From positions 1 to 28,393 of the forward strand of contig JANLYD010000141.1 in the NCBI GenBank assembly GCA_031365465.1: a stretch of DNA of 28,393 nt. Reading direction: 5' to 3'. This document shows positions 7,554-14,589 of this stretch, piece after piece. Origin of the DNA: JABFRJ01 sp031365465. Lineage in GTDB: Bacteria > Pseudomonadota > Alphaproteobacteria > Rhizobiales > Hyphomicrobiaceae. The notes under the pieces are model-generated. The model saw only the letters and a program-made list of their open reading frames with translations. It did no database searches and was not told the DNA's origin. Numbering within the stretch: position 1 is the stretch's first letter; each line of letters begins with the position of its first letter. The position numbers were made by a program, and so were the translations under genes.

Positions 7554-8474
7554 ATGACCGAAATGACGCCTCGCCGCGCGCCGGCCGATGTCGACGCGCG
7601 AGCGGCGCTGATCCTGGTGGCGTGCTGCGCCATGTGGGGGCTGGGTCTCGTGATGGTTAAAACCGCGAACGCAGGCATCTCGCCGCTGCTGAACTGCGCG
7701 CTCAGGTCCATCGCCGCGGGCATGTTGATGTACGCCTGGACGCGGCTGCGCGGCGTGCCACTCTTCAACCGCGACGGCACGCTGCTCGCCGGGTTGCTTT
7801 GCGGCGCAGCCTTCACCATCGAATTCCTCACCCTCTACCCCGGGCTGTCCCTCACACAAGTCTCGCGCGCCACCATCTTTCTCCATTGCGCGCCGTTCGT
7901 GGCCGCTTATGGCGAGCATATGCTGGTGCCCGGACACCGCCTGACGACGCTGAAGGTCGTGGGGCTGTGCGCGGCCTTCGCCGGACTGGCCGTTGCGCTG
8001 GGCGGCGACCTTGCGACGATGTCGCGTCAATCACTCACCGGCGACATCTTGTGTCTCGTCGCCGGCGTGGCCTGGGGCCTCACCACCGTCATCGTTCGCG
8101 CGAGCCGTCTGGTTACCGCCCCGGCCGAGAAGACGTTGCTCTATCAGCTCGCCGTGTCCGCGCCCCTGCTGCTGGTGGCATCGCTGGCGTTTGGCGAGAG
8201 CGGGATTACCAATCTGTCGCCCGCCGTGTTCGGTGCATTTGCCTATACGGTCGTCGGCACCGTCGCGATCGGCTACACGATCTGGTTCTACCTGATGCAC
8301 ACGTATTCGGCGGCCAGTTTGCACGCCTTCACCTTCTTGACGCCGATCTTCGGCGTGCTCGCGGGGCATGTGGTTCTGGGCGAGCCGGTCAGCGCCGCCA
8401 TCGTCGTAGGCCTCGCCCTGGTCGCATTCGGCATCTGGCTCGTCAACAAACCACCCGCGTCGAACGCGAGGTAG
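7554..8474 (+). CDS. EamA/DMT-family transporter
   Basis: A 306-residue integral membrane protein with two tandem EamA repeats (about 15-145 and 155-300) and about ten hydrophobic helices. This is the standard architecture of the drug/metabolite transporter superfamily. The first repeat opens with LILVACCAMWGLGLVMVKTA, a characteristic EamA start. The second ends with GHVVLGEPVSAAIVVGLALV, the typical helix-9/10 pattern. Family members export amino acids, nucleosides and other small metabolites; the substrate here is unknown. The gene begins seven bases after the amidase stop, so it is the last gene of the co-chaperone/amidase operon. It converges on psiE with 21 bases between stops and no visible terminator. 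Confidence 0.9.
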   Translation: MTEMTPRRAPADVDARAALILVACCAMWGLGLVMVKTANAGISPLLNCALRSIAAGMLMYAWTRLRGVPLFNRDGTLLAGLLCGAAFTIEFLTLYPGLSLTQVSRATIFLHCAPFVAAYGEHMLVPGHRLTTLKVVGLCAAFAGLAVALGGDLATMSRQSLTGDILCLVAGVAWGLTTVIVRASRLVTAPAEKTLLYQLAVSAPLLLVASLAFGESGITNLSPAVFGAFAYTVVGTVAIGYTIWFYLMHTYSAASLHAFTFLTPIFGVLAGHVVLGEPVSAAIVVGLALVAFGIWLVNKPPASNAR

Positions 8475-8495
8475 CACCACCAGGCACGAACGACA

Positions 8496-8999
8496 CTAAC
8501 GCGGGTCCGCGTCGGTTCGGAACGACGCTGGGCGCGCCGCCTCCGTAGGGAAGGAGTACGACGCGTAGCGGATGCACAGCAGGGCAAGCGCAAGCAGCAG
8601 AATTGTGCCCGAAACGATCAACAGCTCCGTGCCCGGCGGTTGGGCGTGATTGACGAAGGTGATGAGGTGGCGCGTCACGGCAGTTATCGCGACATAGATG
8701 AGAAAGCGCACGGGCATATGATTGGTCTTGAAGTAGATCCCCACCATCGCGCCGATTTCGAGAAAAATGAACAGCAGCAGCAGGTCGTCGATCGAGGCAT
8801 GCGGCTGCTTGCGGAACATCTCCACAAACGACCAGCCGGCCGCCCACACGGTGGCCGCGCCAATCAGAAACAGTCCGACATAGTGAAACACGTCGACCAG
8901 CAGCGTGCCGATGGGTCGCAAATTCCTGTGCCACGCTTCGTCGATGGTGGCGACGTCGAGCCGTTTCGACGGTGGGGCGAGAGCGCGATCGTCGGCCAT
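8496..8999 (-). CDS. psiE: PsiE-family membrane protein
   Basis: A 167-residue protein with four membrane helices (about 33-55, 71-90, 97-115, 125-145). The core EIGAMVGIYFKTNHMPVRF and the following ITAVTRHLI are the conserved signature of the phosphate-starvation-inducible E (PsiE) family. In E. coli psiE is induced by phosphate limitation under PhoB control; its molecular role is unknown. ATG 8999 is chosen because upstream sequence in the frame is not membrane-like and the upstream gene ends at 9026. It is probably the last gene of a short operon behind nuoE and the 62-aa membrane protein. No pho box was identified. Confidence 0.88.
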   Translation of the reverse strand: MADDRALAPPSKRLDVATIDEAWHRNLRPIGTLLVDVFHYVGLFLIGAATVWAAGWSFVEMFRKQPHASIDDLLLLFIFLEIGAMVGIYFKTNHMPVRFLIYVAITAVTRHLITFVNHAQPPGTELLIVSGTILLLALALLCIRYASYSFPTEAARPASFRTDADPR

Positions 9000-9025
9000 G
9001 GAATGCCTGTCGAGGTGGCGAAGGG

Positions 9026-9214
9026 TCAGCGGCGCGATTGAGTGTAGGCGAGATAAGCTGCAAACGGCGCGGCGATTGCGCCCCACAGCAGCGACGTTTC
9101 CAACGGCTGCGCCAGCACGAAGCGGTTGAGTGCAAAGAACGCGACGGCTGCCAGCGCTGCATGAAACGCCATGTAGCCAAGCGGCAGCGGATTGCGTGTG
9201 GGGTCGTCGGCCAT
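9026..9214 (-). CDS. Small two-helix membrane protein, 62 aa
   Basis: I do not recognise this protein. It has 62 residues starting MADDPTRNPLPLGYMAF, with two hydrophobic segments (about 14-36 and 40-57) and a short basic tail (TQSRR). It therefore likely spans the inner membrane twice. It lies 53 bases after the nuoE stop and 26 bases before psiE on the same strand, so the three are probably co-transcribed. Both it and PsiE begin MADD, which may be chance. ATG 9214 is the natural start because upstream codons in the frame read as a shadow of nuoE. Confidence 0.7.
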   Translation of the reverse strand: MADDPTRNPLPLGYMAFHAALAAVAFFALNRFVLAQPLETSLLWGAIAAPFAAYLAYTQSRR

Positions 9215-9267
9215 CTCGTGTCGCTCGTCCCAAATTGACGTCGAGGGTTGCTGGTTGCCGGTCGATC

Positions 9268-9990
9268 TCAGGCCTTCTTCTCGGCCGCTGGCGCTGCTTG
9301 AGCCGCAGCAGCGGTTGCGGCGGCAGCTTTGGCATCGGTTTCCGCCAGGCGCTTTTGCCACCCACCCAGGTTCGAGCCGTCATACAGGCTTGGGTCGGTC
9401 AGCGCGGTGAAGCCGCCCTCCGGCGACGACGCGACACGTCCGATCTGCGATCCGGGCTTGGGCGGCGTCCCCTTCGCATAACCGTCGAGCACCTTCTCCA
9501 GCAACGCCGGCGTCAGGTCCTCGTAAGTGTCGGCAAAAATCTGCACCATCGGAGCGTTGGCACAGGTGCCGGCGCACTCGACCTCCTCCCACGAAAATGC
9601 AGCGTCGTCAGACAGATGGAATTGATCCTTGTGGATTTTCTTCCGGCACACGTCTTTCAGCGCCTCGGCGCCCCGCAGCATGCACGGCGTGGTGCCGCAG
9701 ACCTGAACGTGGGCCTTCGTGCCGACCGGGCCCAATTGAAATTGCGTGTAGAAAGTCGCCACCTCGTACACACGGATGTACGCCATGCCGAGCTTGTCGG
9801 CGACCAGCCGGATAGCGGGCTCGGGCAGCCAGTTGGCGTGCTGCTCTTGTGCCCGCATCAACAGCGGAATGACAGCCGAGGCCTGTTTGCCGGGCGGATA
9901 CTTTGCGATCGTGGCTGCCGCCCAGGCCTCGTTCTCGGGCGTGAAGGCGAAGCCCTTCGGCTGGTTCGGGTGTAAGCGGCGGACGGACAT
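9268..9990 (-). CDS. nuoE: NADH-quinone oxidoreductase subunit E (NuoE)
   Basis: The thioredoxin-like [2Fe-2S] subunit of complex I (24-kDa/NuoE family), which carries the N1a-type cluster next to the NADH site. It has 240 residues. The four cluster ligands are present: C98 and C103 (CGTTPC), C139 and C143 (CAGTC). The C-terminal extension after about residue 170 ends in an Ala-rich tail (AAAATAAAAQAAPAAEKKA), normal for alphaproteobacterial NuoE and absent from the shorter FdsG/HoxE types. ATG 9990 gives the standard MSVRRL...FAFTPEN start; an in-frame TTG at 10047 is less likely. Unusually, none of its neighbours is a nuo gene: upstream is an MFS transporter, downstream a small membrane protein and psiE. 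Confidence 0.93.
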   Translation of the reverse strand: MSVRRLHPNQPKGFAFTPENEAWAAATIAKYPPGKQASAVIPLLMRAQEQHANWLPEPAIRLVADKLGMAYIRVYEVATFYTQFQLGPVGTKAHVQVCGTTPCMLRGAEALKDVCRKKIHKDQFHLSDDAAFSWEEVECAGTCANAPMVQIFADTYEDLTPALLEKVLDGYAKGTPPKPGSQIGRVASSPEGGFTALTDPSLYDGSNLGGWQKRLAETDAKAAAATAAAAQAAPAAEKKA

Positions 9991-10083
9991 GCGGGTTCGG
10001 CCTCTGACTGTTTGCGTCTGTGTAGCGAAGGTGGCGGCCCTGCTCAATGGGGCATGGTGCTCGCGTGTCTCGCATAGCGAGGA

Positions 10084-11343
10084 TCAGGCCGCAGCGACCG
10101 CCCGTCGTAATCCCACGCTGCGCCGGATCAACTCGAGCGCGATGGCGACGTTGAACACGTTCCAAGTAATGCCGTTCAGGAACGCCGCCTGATACCCGCC
10201 GCTGAGATCGTAGATGACACCTGACAGCCAACCGCCGAGCGCCATGCCGGCGACCGTCGACATGAGAACCGCACTGACGCGCGTACCCGCCTCCGACGCC
10301 GGATACAACTCGCGGACGATGATCGCATAGCTTGGCACGATCCCGCCCTGCGCCAGGCCGAACAGGCCGGAGATGACGTAGAGCGCCGCCAGCCCGTCGA
10401 ACGGCAGGAACAGCGTCAGCATCAGCGCCTGCAGCGACGAGCCGATGGCCAGCGCATACAGCCCACCCATGCGGTCCGACAGATACCCCGACAACAGCCG
10501 GCTGACGACGCCGCCGATGAACATCAGCGACAGCATCTGCGCGCCGTGTTTTGCCCCATAGCCGAGATCGCCGCAGTACGCGACGAGGTGCACCTGCGGC
10601 ATCGACATGCCCACGCAACAGGAGATGCCCGCGACCATCAGCAACGCCTGCAGCGCATTCGAATTTAAACCGAGTGGTCGGCTGCCATCGCGGGCGGTGG
10701 CTGCGGTCTGCGCGAGAATTGGCGGCGGCTGCGGTGGGGCAGCCCGGCGCATCAGCAGCACCAGCGGTAAGATCGTCACAACACAGAAAATGCCGGTGGC
10801 CAGATATGTCGCGCGCCAGCCATAGAATTCTATCGCCCACGTCAGCAGCGGCGGCCACACGGCGCCAGCAACGTAGTTGCCGCTGGCAACGAGTGCGACC
10901 GCGATGCCGCGACGCCGCTGAAACCACAGCGAGATGTCGGCGACCAGTGGACCGAACGTCGACGACCCGCCGAGCCCGCCGATCAGCACGCCCTGCACCA
11001 CGATGAACTGCCACATGCTTTGTGCAAGGCTGCCTGCAAGGAAACCGGCAGCGAGAAAGATTGCGCCGAGTGACAGCGGCCACGTAATGCCGCGCGTGTC
11101 CGCTAAGCGGCCGTAGAAAATCCCCCCCGCAGCCAGACCCAGCATCGTCATCGTATACGGCAGCGAAGCTGTGCCGCGCGTGACACCGAATTCGGCCTGC
11201 ACGGCTGGCAACGCCACAGCGACCGACCACATGGCAACGCCACCGATCGTGCCGATCAGCACGGCTACGATCAACCGCGTCCACGCGTAACGGGATTCGA
11301 TATCTGGATGTGAAGATGCGCTGGCAGCAGGCGTCGTAGTCAT
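10084..11343 (-). CDS. MFS transporter, possibly monocarboxylate type
   Basis: A 419-residue major facilitator with about twelve helices and a central cytoplasmic loop (about 199-232). The loop motif between helices 2 and 3 is visible as GRLADTRG (78-85), and its repeat in the second half as SGYLSDRMGG (285-294). The stretch PQVHLVAYCGDLGYG (about 249-263) resembles the start of the second half in monocarboxylate/OFA-like MFS proteins, so an organic-acid substrate is plausible but unproved. ATG 11343 has GAGGGAG about twelve bases upstream; codons further upstream in the frame look non-coding. It is divergent from the SDR/E1 operon and shares its control region, which suggests a common pathway. 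Confidence 0.88.
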   Translation of the reverse strand: MTTTPAASASSHPDIESRYAWTRLIVAVLIGTIGGVAMWSVAVALPAVQAEFGVTRGTASLPYTMTMLGLAAGGIFYGRLADTRGITWPLSLGAIFLAAGFLAGSLAQSMWQFIVVQGVLIGGLGGSSTFGPLVADISLWFQRRRGIAVALVASGNYVAGAVWPPLLTWAIEFYGWRATYLATGIFCVVTILPLVLLMRRAAPPQPPPILAQTAATARDGSRPLGLNSNALQALLMVAGISCCVGMSMPQVHLVAYCGDLGYGAKHGAQMLSLMFIGGVVSRLLSGYLSDRMGGLYALAIGSSLQALMLTLFLPFDGLAALYVISGLFGLAQGGIVPSYAIIVRELYPASEAGTRVSAVLMSTVAGMALGGWLSGVIYDLSGGYQAAFLNGITWNVFNVAIALELIRRSVGLRRAVAAA

Positions 11344-11363
11344 GCGTTGGTGGCTCCCTCTGC

Positions 11364-11384
11364 ACCGACCACTAACAGGTCGGT
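11364..11384 (-). promoter_or_regulatory. Inverted repeat, candidate operator for MFS gene
   Basis: ACCGACC (11364-11370) and GGTCGGT (11378-11384) form a perfect seven-base inverted repeat with a seven-base spacer (ACTAACA), 20 bases upstream of the MFS start codon. Size and spacing fit a dimeric helix-turn-helix repressor such as a TetR-family protein, but no regulator gene lies nearby. It could also form a short leader hairpin in the MFS mRNA. A second, 10-bp palindrome (CTCAATTGAG, 11470-11479) lies further into the same control region. Confidence 0.5.
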
Positions 11385-11563
11385 CGCCGCTGAGCCATGC
11401 CGTCTCTACATGTCTGGGGTCCGCAAGCAAATCAGTCGTAGAACTCACGCCGCAATAATAGTCTCTGAACTCAATTGAGAAATCCATTGCCACATCATTG
11501 AAGCCTCGACTTGCTCGGGTGGCCGCCTGCACGGCCATGACAAAATTGGGGTATCTAATATTT

Positions 11564-11629
11564 GTGCCTGATCCGAGTGCCTGATCCGAGTGCCTGAACA
11601 CGGGTGTCTGATCAGAGTGTCTGATCAGA
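11564..11629. repeat. Five tandem 13-bp repeats upstream of SDR/E1 operon
   Basis: Units begin at 11564, 11577, 11590, 11604 and 11617. The first two are GTGCCTGATCCGA, the third is a degenerate 14-base copy, and the last two are GTGTCTGATCAGA. The last two units contain the perfect 10-bp palindrome TCTGATCAGA. They lie in the 377-base spacer between the divergent MFS and SDR genes, about 90 bases before the SDR start and just downstream of an A/T-rich stretch (TATCTAATATTTG) that could hold a -10 element. They could be an array of operator sites or a slippage-prone tandem repeat. Confidence 0.85.
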
Positions 11630-11720
11630 GTTGGCATCCGGCTGTACATCTGCGAACACTTCCCGGAGCGCCGGTTCGCACTGGCCCCGGACACCTCTGT
11701 GAAACACGAGACCCCGTAAG

Positions 11721-12518
11721 ATGACGACAAACCGCCTGCAGGATCGTATTGCCTTGGTATTCGGTGCCGGCTCCGTGGGGCCGGGGTGGGGCAACGGCAA
11801 GGCATCCGCCGTCGCCTATGCACGCGCCGGCGCCACAGTCGTCGCAATCGACGTCAATCCCTCGGCCGCCGCCGAAACGGTCGACATCATCGCCAAGGAA
11901 GGCGGCAAGGCAACTTGCCATGCCTGCGACGTCACCCGCGAGGACGAGGTCAAAGCCGTCGTAGCAAGCGCGCTCTCTGCTTACGGCCGCATCGACATTT
12001 TGCACAACAATGTCGGCCAGACGAAAATGGGCGGCCCGCCAGATCTGTCGCTCGAAGACTGGAATCGTCAGCTCGCGCTCAACTTGACGGGCGCGTTCAT
12101 CGCCTGCAAATTCGTCATCCCCACCATGATCAGACAGAAGCGCGGCGTCATCACTAACATCTCGTCCTCGGCCGGCATCCGCTACACCGGCTATCCCTAC
12201 GCCAGCTACTACGCGGCGAAAGGCGGCGTGAACCAATTCACCGTCGGCCTCGCGCTCCAATATGCGCGCGACGGCATTCGCTGCAACGCCATCCTTCCCG
12301 GCCTGATGGACACGCCGCTGATCCACCAGCAGATATCGGGCCAATACAAATCGCCCGAAGACATGGTGCGCGCCCGCGACGAAGCCTGCCCTACCGGCCG
12401 CATGGGCACCGGCTGGGACGTCGCCAACGCCGCCGTATTCCTGGCCAGCGACGAAGCGAGCTACATCAACGCCGTTTGCCTGCCTGTCGATGGCGGCCTG
12501 ACCGCACGGTGCGCCTGA
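11721..12518 (+). CDS. SDR-family NAD(P)-dependent dehydrogenase
   Basis: A classical short-chain dehydrogenase/reductase of 265 residues that would interconvert an alcohol and a carbonyl. The cofactor loop reads GAGSVGPGWGNGKA (about 15-28) rather than the usual TGxxxGxG, and the structural NNAG motif is NNVG (96-99). The catalytic set is complete: N121, S150 (NISSSAG), Y163 and K167 (YYAAK). Asp44 after the second strand (VVAID) suggests NAD rather than NADP. The C-terminus carries the usual PVDGG. The stop TGA shares its A with the ATG of the E1 alpha gene, so the product is probably made with that enzyme and may act on its substrate or product. The substrate is not predictable from sequence. 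Confidence 0.92.
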   Translation: MTTNRLQDRIALVFGAGSVGPGWGNGKASAVAYARAGATVVAIDVNPSAAAETVDIIAKEGGKATCHACDVTREDEVKAVVASALSAYGRIDILHNNVGQTKMGGPPDLSLEDWNRQLALNLTGAFIACKFVIPTMIRQKRGVITNISSSAGIRYTGYPYASYYAAKGGVNQFTVGLALQYARDGIRCNAILPGLMDTPLIHQQISGQYKSPEDMVRARDEACPTGRMGTGWDVANAAVFLASDEASYINAVCLPVDGGLTARCA

Positions 12519-13498
12519 TGGCCGAGCCCAAAAGCAATCATTTGCATCTCACCCTCTACCGCGAAATGCGCCGCATTCGCACATTCGAGGAACTCGCGCT
12601 CGAATCCCATCGTGCTGGTGAGTTCGGCGGCTATCTTCATGCCTCCATCGGACAAGAGGCGGTGCCTGTCGGCGTCTGCGCCAACCTGCGCCGCGACGAT
12701 CGCCTCACCAGCACGCATCGCGGCCATGGTCACGGACTGGCGAAAGGCGCGAACGCCGATGCCATGATGGCTGAATTGTTCGGCCGCGCCACCGGCGCTT
12801 GCGGCGGCAAGGGCGGCTCTATGCACATCGCCGATTTTTCCGTCGGCATGCTGGGCGCCAACGGCATCGTCGCCGGCGGACTGCCGATTGCGGTCGGCGC
12901 CGCACAGGGACTAAAGCTGCTTGGCTCCGACGCGATCGTCACCTGCTTTTTCGGTGATGGCGCAACCAACCGTGGGCCGTTCTTCGAAGCACTGAATTGG
13001 GCCGCATTGTACGGCCTGCGGGTGCTGTTCGTGTGCGAAGACAACGGGTTTTCCGCCTTCACCTACACCGACGTCACGACAGCCGGCGCTGGTCCCTCGG
13101 CACGCGCCGAAAGCCTCGGCGTGCCCTCAGTCAAGGTCGACGGCAACGATGTCGTCGCGGTCGAGGCTGCCGCGCGCGACGCGATTGCCACCATCCGGCG
13201 AACCTGCCGGCCGATGCTGCTGCACGCCCGCACCTATCGTTGGACCGGCCACACGTCGACCGATCCAGCCGCCTACCGCAAGCCGGGCGAGTTGGCCGCC
13301 GCCAAGGAAAATCTCGATCCCTTGCAGCGGCTCGCCCAACGGCTCATGGGCGAAGGCGTGACGCCAGCCGGCATCGCCCGCGTCGACGCCGAAGTCGCCA
13401 GCGAAATGACCGCCGCCCGCGAAGCCGCGCGCGCAGCTCCTGTGCCGCCGCCGTCCCACGCATTCACCGACGTACAGGACGCGGGAGGCATGGCATGA
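12518..13498 (+). CDS. Thiamine-diphosphate dehydrogenase E1 alpha subunit
   Basis: The alpha subunit of an E1 enzyme of the pyruvate/branched-chain/acetoin dehydrogenase type, which decarboxylates or cleaves a 2-oxo substrate on thiamine diphosphate. It has 326 residues, matching acetoin-type E1 alpha. The cofactor-binding motif runs from GDG (146-148) to DN (175-176, FVCEDNGFS). HRGHGH (67-72), GGKGGSMH (96-103) and the active-site loop YRWTGHTSTDP (240-250) are in place. ATG 12518 overlaps the SDR stop, and the 3' end overlaps the E1 beta start. No lipoyl E2 or E3 gene lies in the operon, so it either serves an E2/E3 elsewhere or works without one. An acetoin, 2-oxoacid or other ketone substrate is possible. 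Confidence 0.92.
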   Translation: MAEPKSNHLHLTLYREMRRIRTFEELALESHRAGEFGGYLHASIGQEAVPVGVCANLRRDDRLTSTHRGHGHGLAKGANADAMMAELFGRATGACGGKGGSMHIADFSVGMLGANGIVAGGLPIAVGAAQGLKLLGSDAIVTCFFGDGATNRGPFFEALNWAALYGLRVLFVCEDNGFSAFTYTDVTTAGAGPSARAESLGVPSVKVDGNDVVAVEAAARDAIATIRRTCRPMLLHARTYRWTGHTSTDPAAYRKPGELAAAKENLDPLQRLAQRLMGEGVTPAGIARVDAEVASEMTAAREAARAAPVPPPSHAFTDVQDAGGMA

Positions 13499-14493
13499 GC
13501 GCCACCACGCAAATGACGTTCGCGCAGGCCGCCTGCGCCGCGCTTGCCGAGGAAATGCGGCGTGATCCCACTGTCTGGGTGCTTGGCGAAGATGTGCGTG
13601 CCGGCGGCGTGTTCGGCCAGTACGCCGGGCTTCTGGCAGAGTTCGGACCCGACCGCATCGTCGATACGCCGATCGCCGAATCGACAATCATGGGCGCCGG
13701 CCTCGGCGCAGCCCTCGTCGGCACGCGCCCCGTCATCGAAATGCGCGTCGCCGATTTCGTGATGCCGGCGATGGACGAACTCGTCAACCAGATCGCCAAG
13801 ATCCGCTACATGTTCGGCGGTCAAGGCCGTGCACGTCTGGTCGTGCGTCTGCCGCATGGATTGTTGCCGGGATCGGCAGCCCAACACAGCCAGACGATTG
13901 AAAATTGGTTCGTCAACGTGCCGGGCCTGGTGGTGTTGACGCCGGCCACTGCGGTCGATCTCGCAGGCATGCTCAAAGCCGCCGTCCGCAGCGACGACCC
14001 CGTGCTGCTGTTCGAGCCCAAGGCGCTGCTCCGGTTGCGCGAGGACGTGCCCGCAAGTGTTCCTCCGGCAATTTTCGGCCAAGCCGTGACACGCCGCCCC
14101 GGCAGCGACCTCACGCTGGTAACGTGGTCGCAGGCCCTGCGTCCGTCACTCGCCGCCGCCGACGCCGCCGCGCGCGATCACGACATCAGCGCCGAAGTGA
14201 TCGACCTGCGCAGTCTCTGGCCCTGGGATGTGGAGGCCGTCGCCGCGTCGGCCGCACGCACCCGGCGGCTGCTCGTAGTGCAAGAGGGCGGACGTCACGG
14301 CGGCTTCGGCAGCGAAGTGATGGCGACTGTGCTGGAGCGGTTGGGTCCGCAAGCCTTCGATGCGATCCGTCAAATGGGCGCGCCCCGCATTCCCGTCCCG
14401 TTCGCCCCCAGCATGGAAGCCCACGTCCTTCTCAAACCCGAAGCCATCGTCCAAGCCATCCGCGACGTCACCGCCCCGCCACCCAAACGGTAG
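13495..14493 (+). CDS. Thiamine-diphosphate dehydrogenase E1 beta subunit
   Basis: The partner of the E1 alpha subunit; the two form an alpha2-beta2 enzyme with active sites at the interface. It has 332 residues, with a Transket_pyr domain (about 7-180) and a Transketolase_C domain (about 195-318). E62 in TPIAES is the conserved glutamate that activates thiamine diphosphate, and H131 in QHSQTIENWF is the conserved active-site His region. The ATG at 13495 lies within ATGA, overlapping the alpha stop, with GGGAGG about eight bases upstream. It is the last gene of the SDR-E1 alpha-E1 beta operon and is followed by a palindromic repeat facing the convergent amidase gene. Confidence 0.93.
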   Translation: MSATTQMTFAQAACAALAEEMRRDPTVWVLGEDVRAGGVFGQYAGLLAEFGPDRIVDTPIAESTIMGAGLGAALVGTRPVIEMRVADFVMPAMDELVNQIAKIRYMFGGQGRARLVVRLPHGLLPGSAAQHSQTIENWFVNVPGLVVLTPATAVDLAGMLKAAVRSDDPVLLFEPKALLRLREDVPASVPPAIFGQAVTRRPGSDLTLVTWSQALRPSLAAADAAARDHDISAEVIDLRSLWPWDVEAVAASAARTRRLLVVQEGGRHGGFGSEVMATVLERLGPQAFDAIRQMGAPRIPVPFAPSMEAHVLLKPEAIVQAIRDVTAPPPKR

Positions 14494-14520
14494 CCCCACC
14501 ATCCGCAACCACTCTCTCCG

Positions 14521-14580
14521 CTCGTCATCCCGGCGCAGGCCGGGACCCACGACTGGTGAGCCGAGGTCGGGGATGAGAGG
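14521..14580. repeat. Palindromic intergenic repeat (HPGAGRDP type)
   Basis: CCCGGC (14529-14534) and GCCGGG (14539-14544) form a perfect inner stem, and CTCGTCATCCC (14521-14531) pairs with GGGGATGAGAG (14569-14579) apart from one inserted base. Read through, it gives the HPGAGRDP peptide typical of this widespread alphaproteobacterial repeat. It fills the 96-base spacer between the convergent E1 beta and amidase genes, where it may act as a two-way transcript end, although neither strand has a clear U-run. Confidence 0.8.
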
Positions 14581-14589
14581 CGAAACACT

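Noticed and set aside
9608..11365. Long minus-strand open frame of 585 codons covering nuoE and the MFS gene
   Set aside because: It is very rich in Arg, Ala, His and Cys, spans two real genes in another frame, and shows no domain; a typical high-GC shadow frame.
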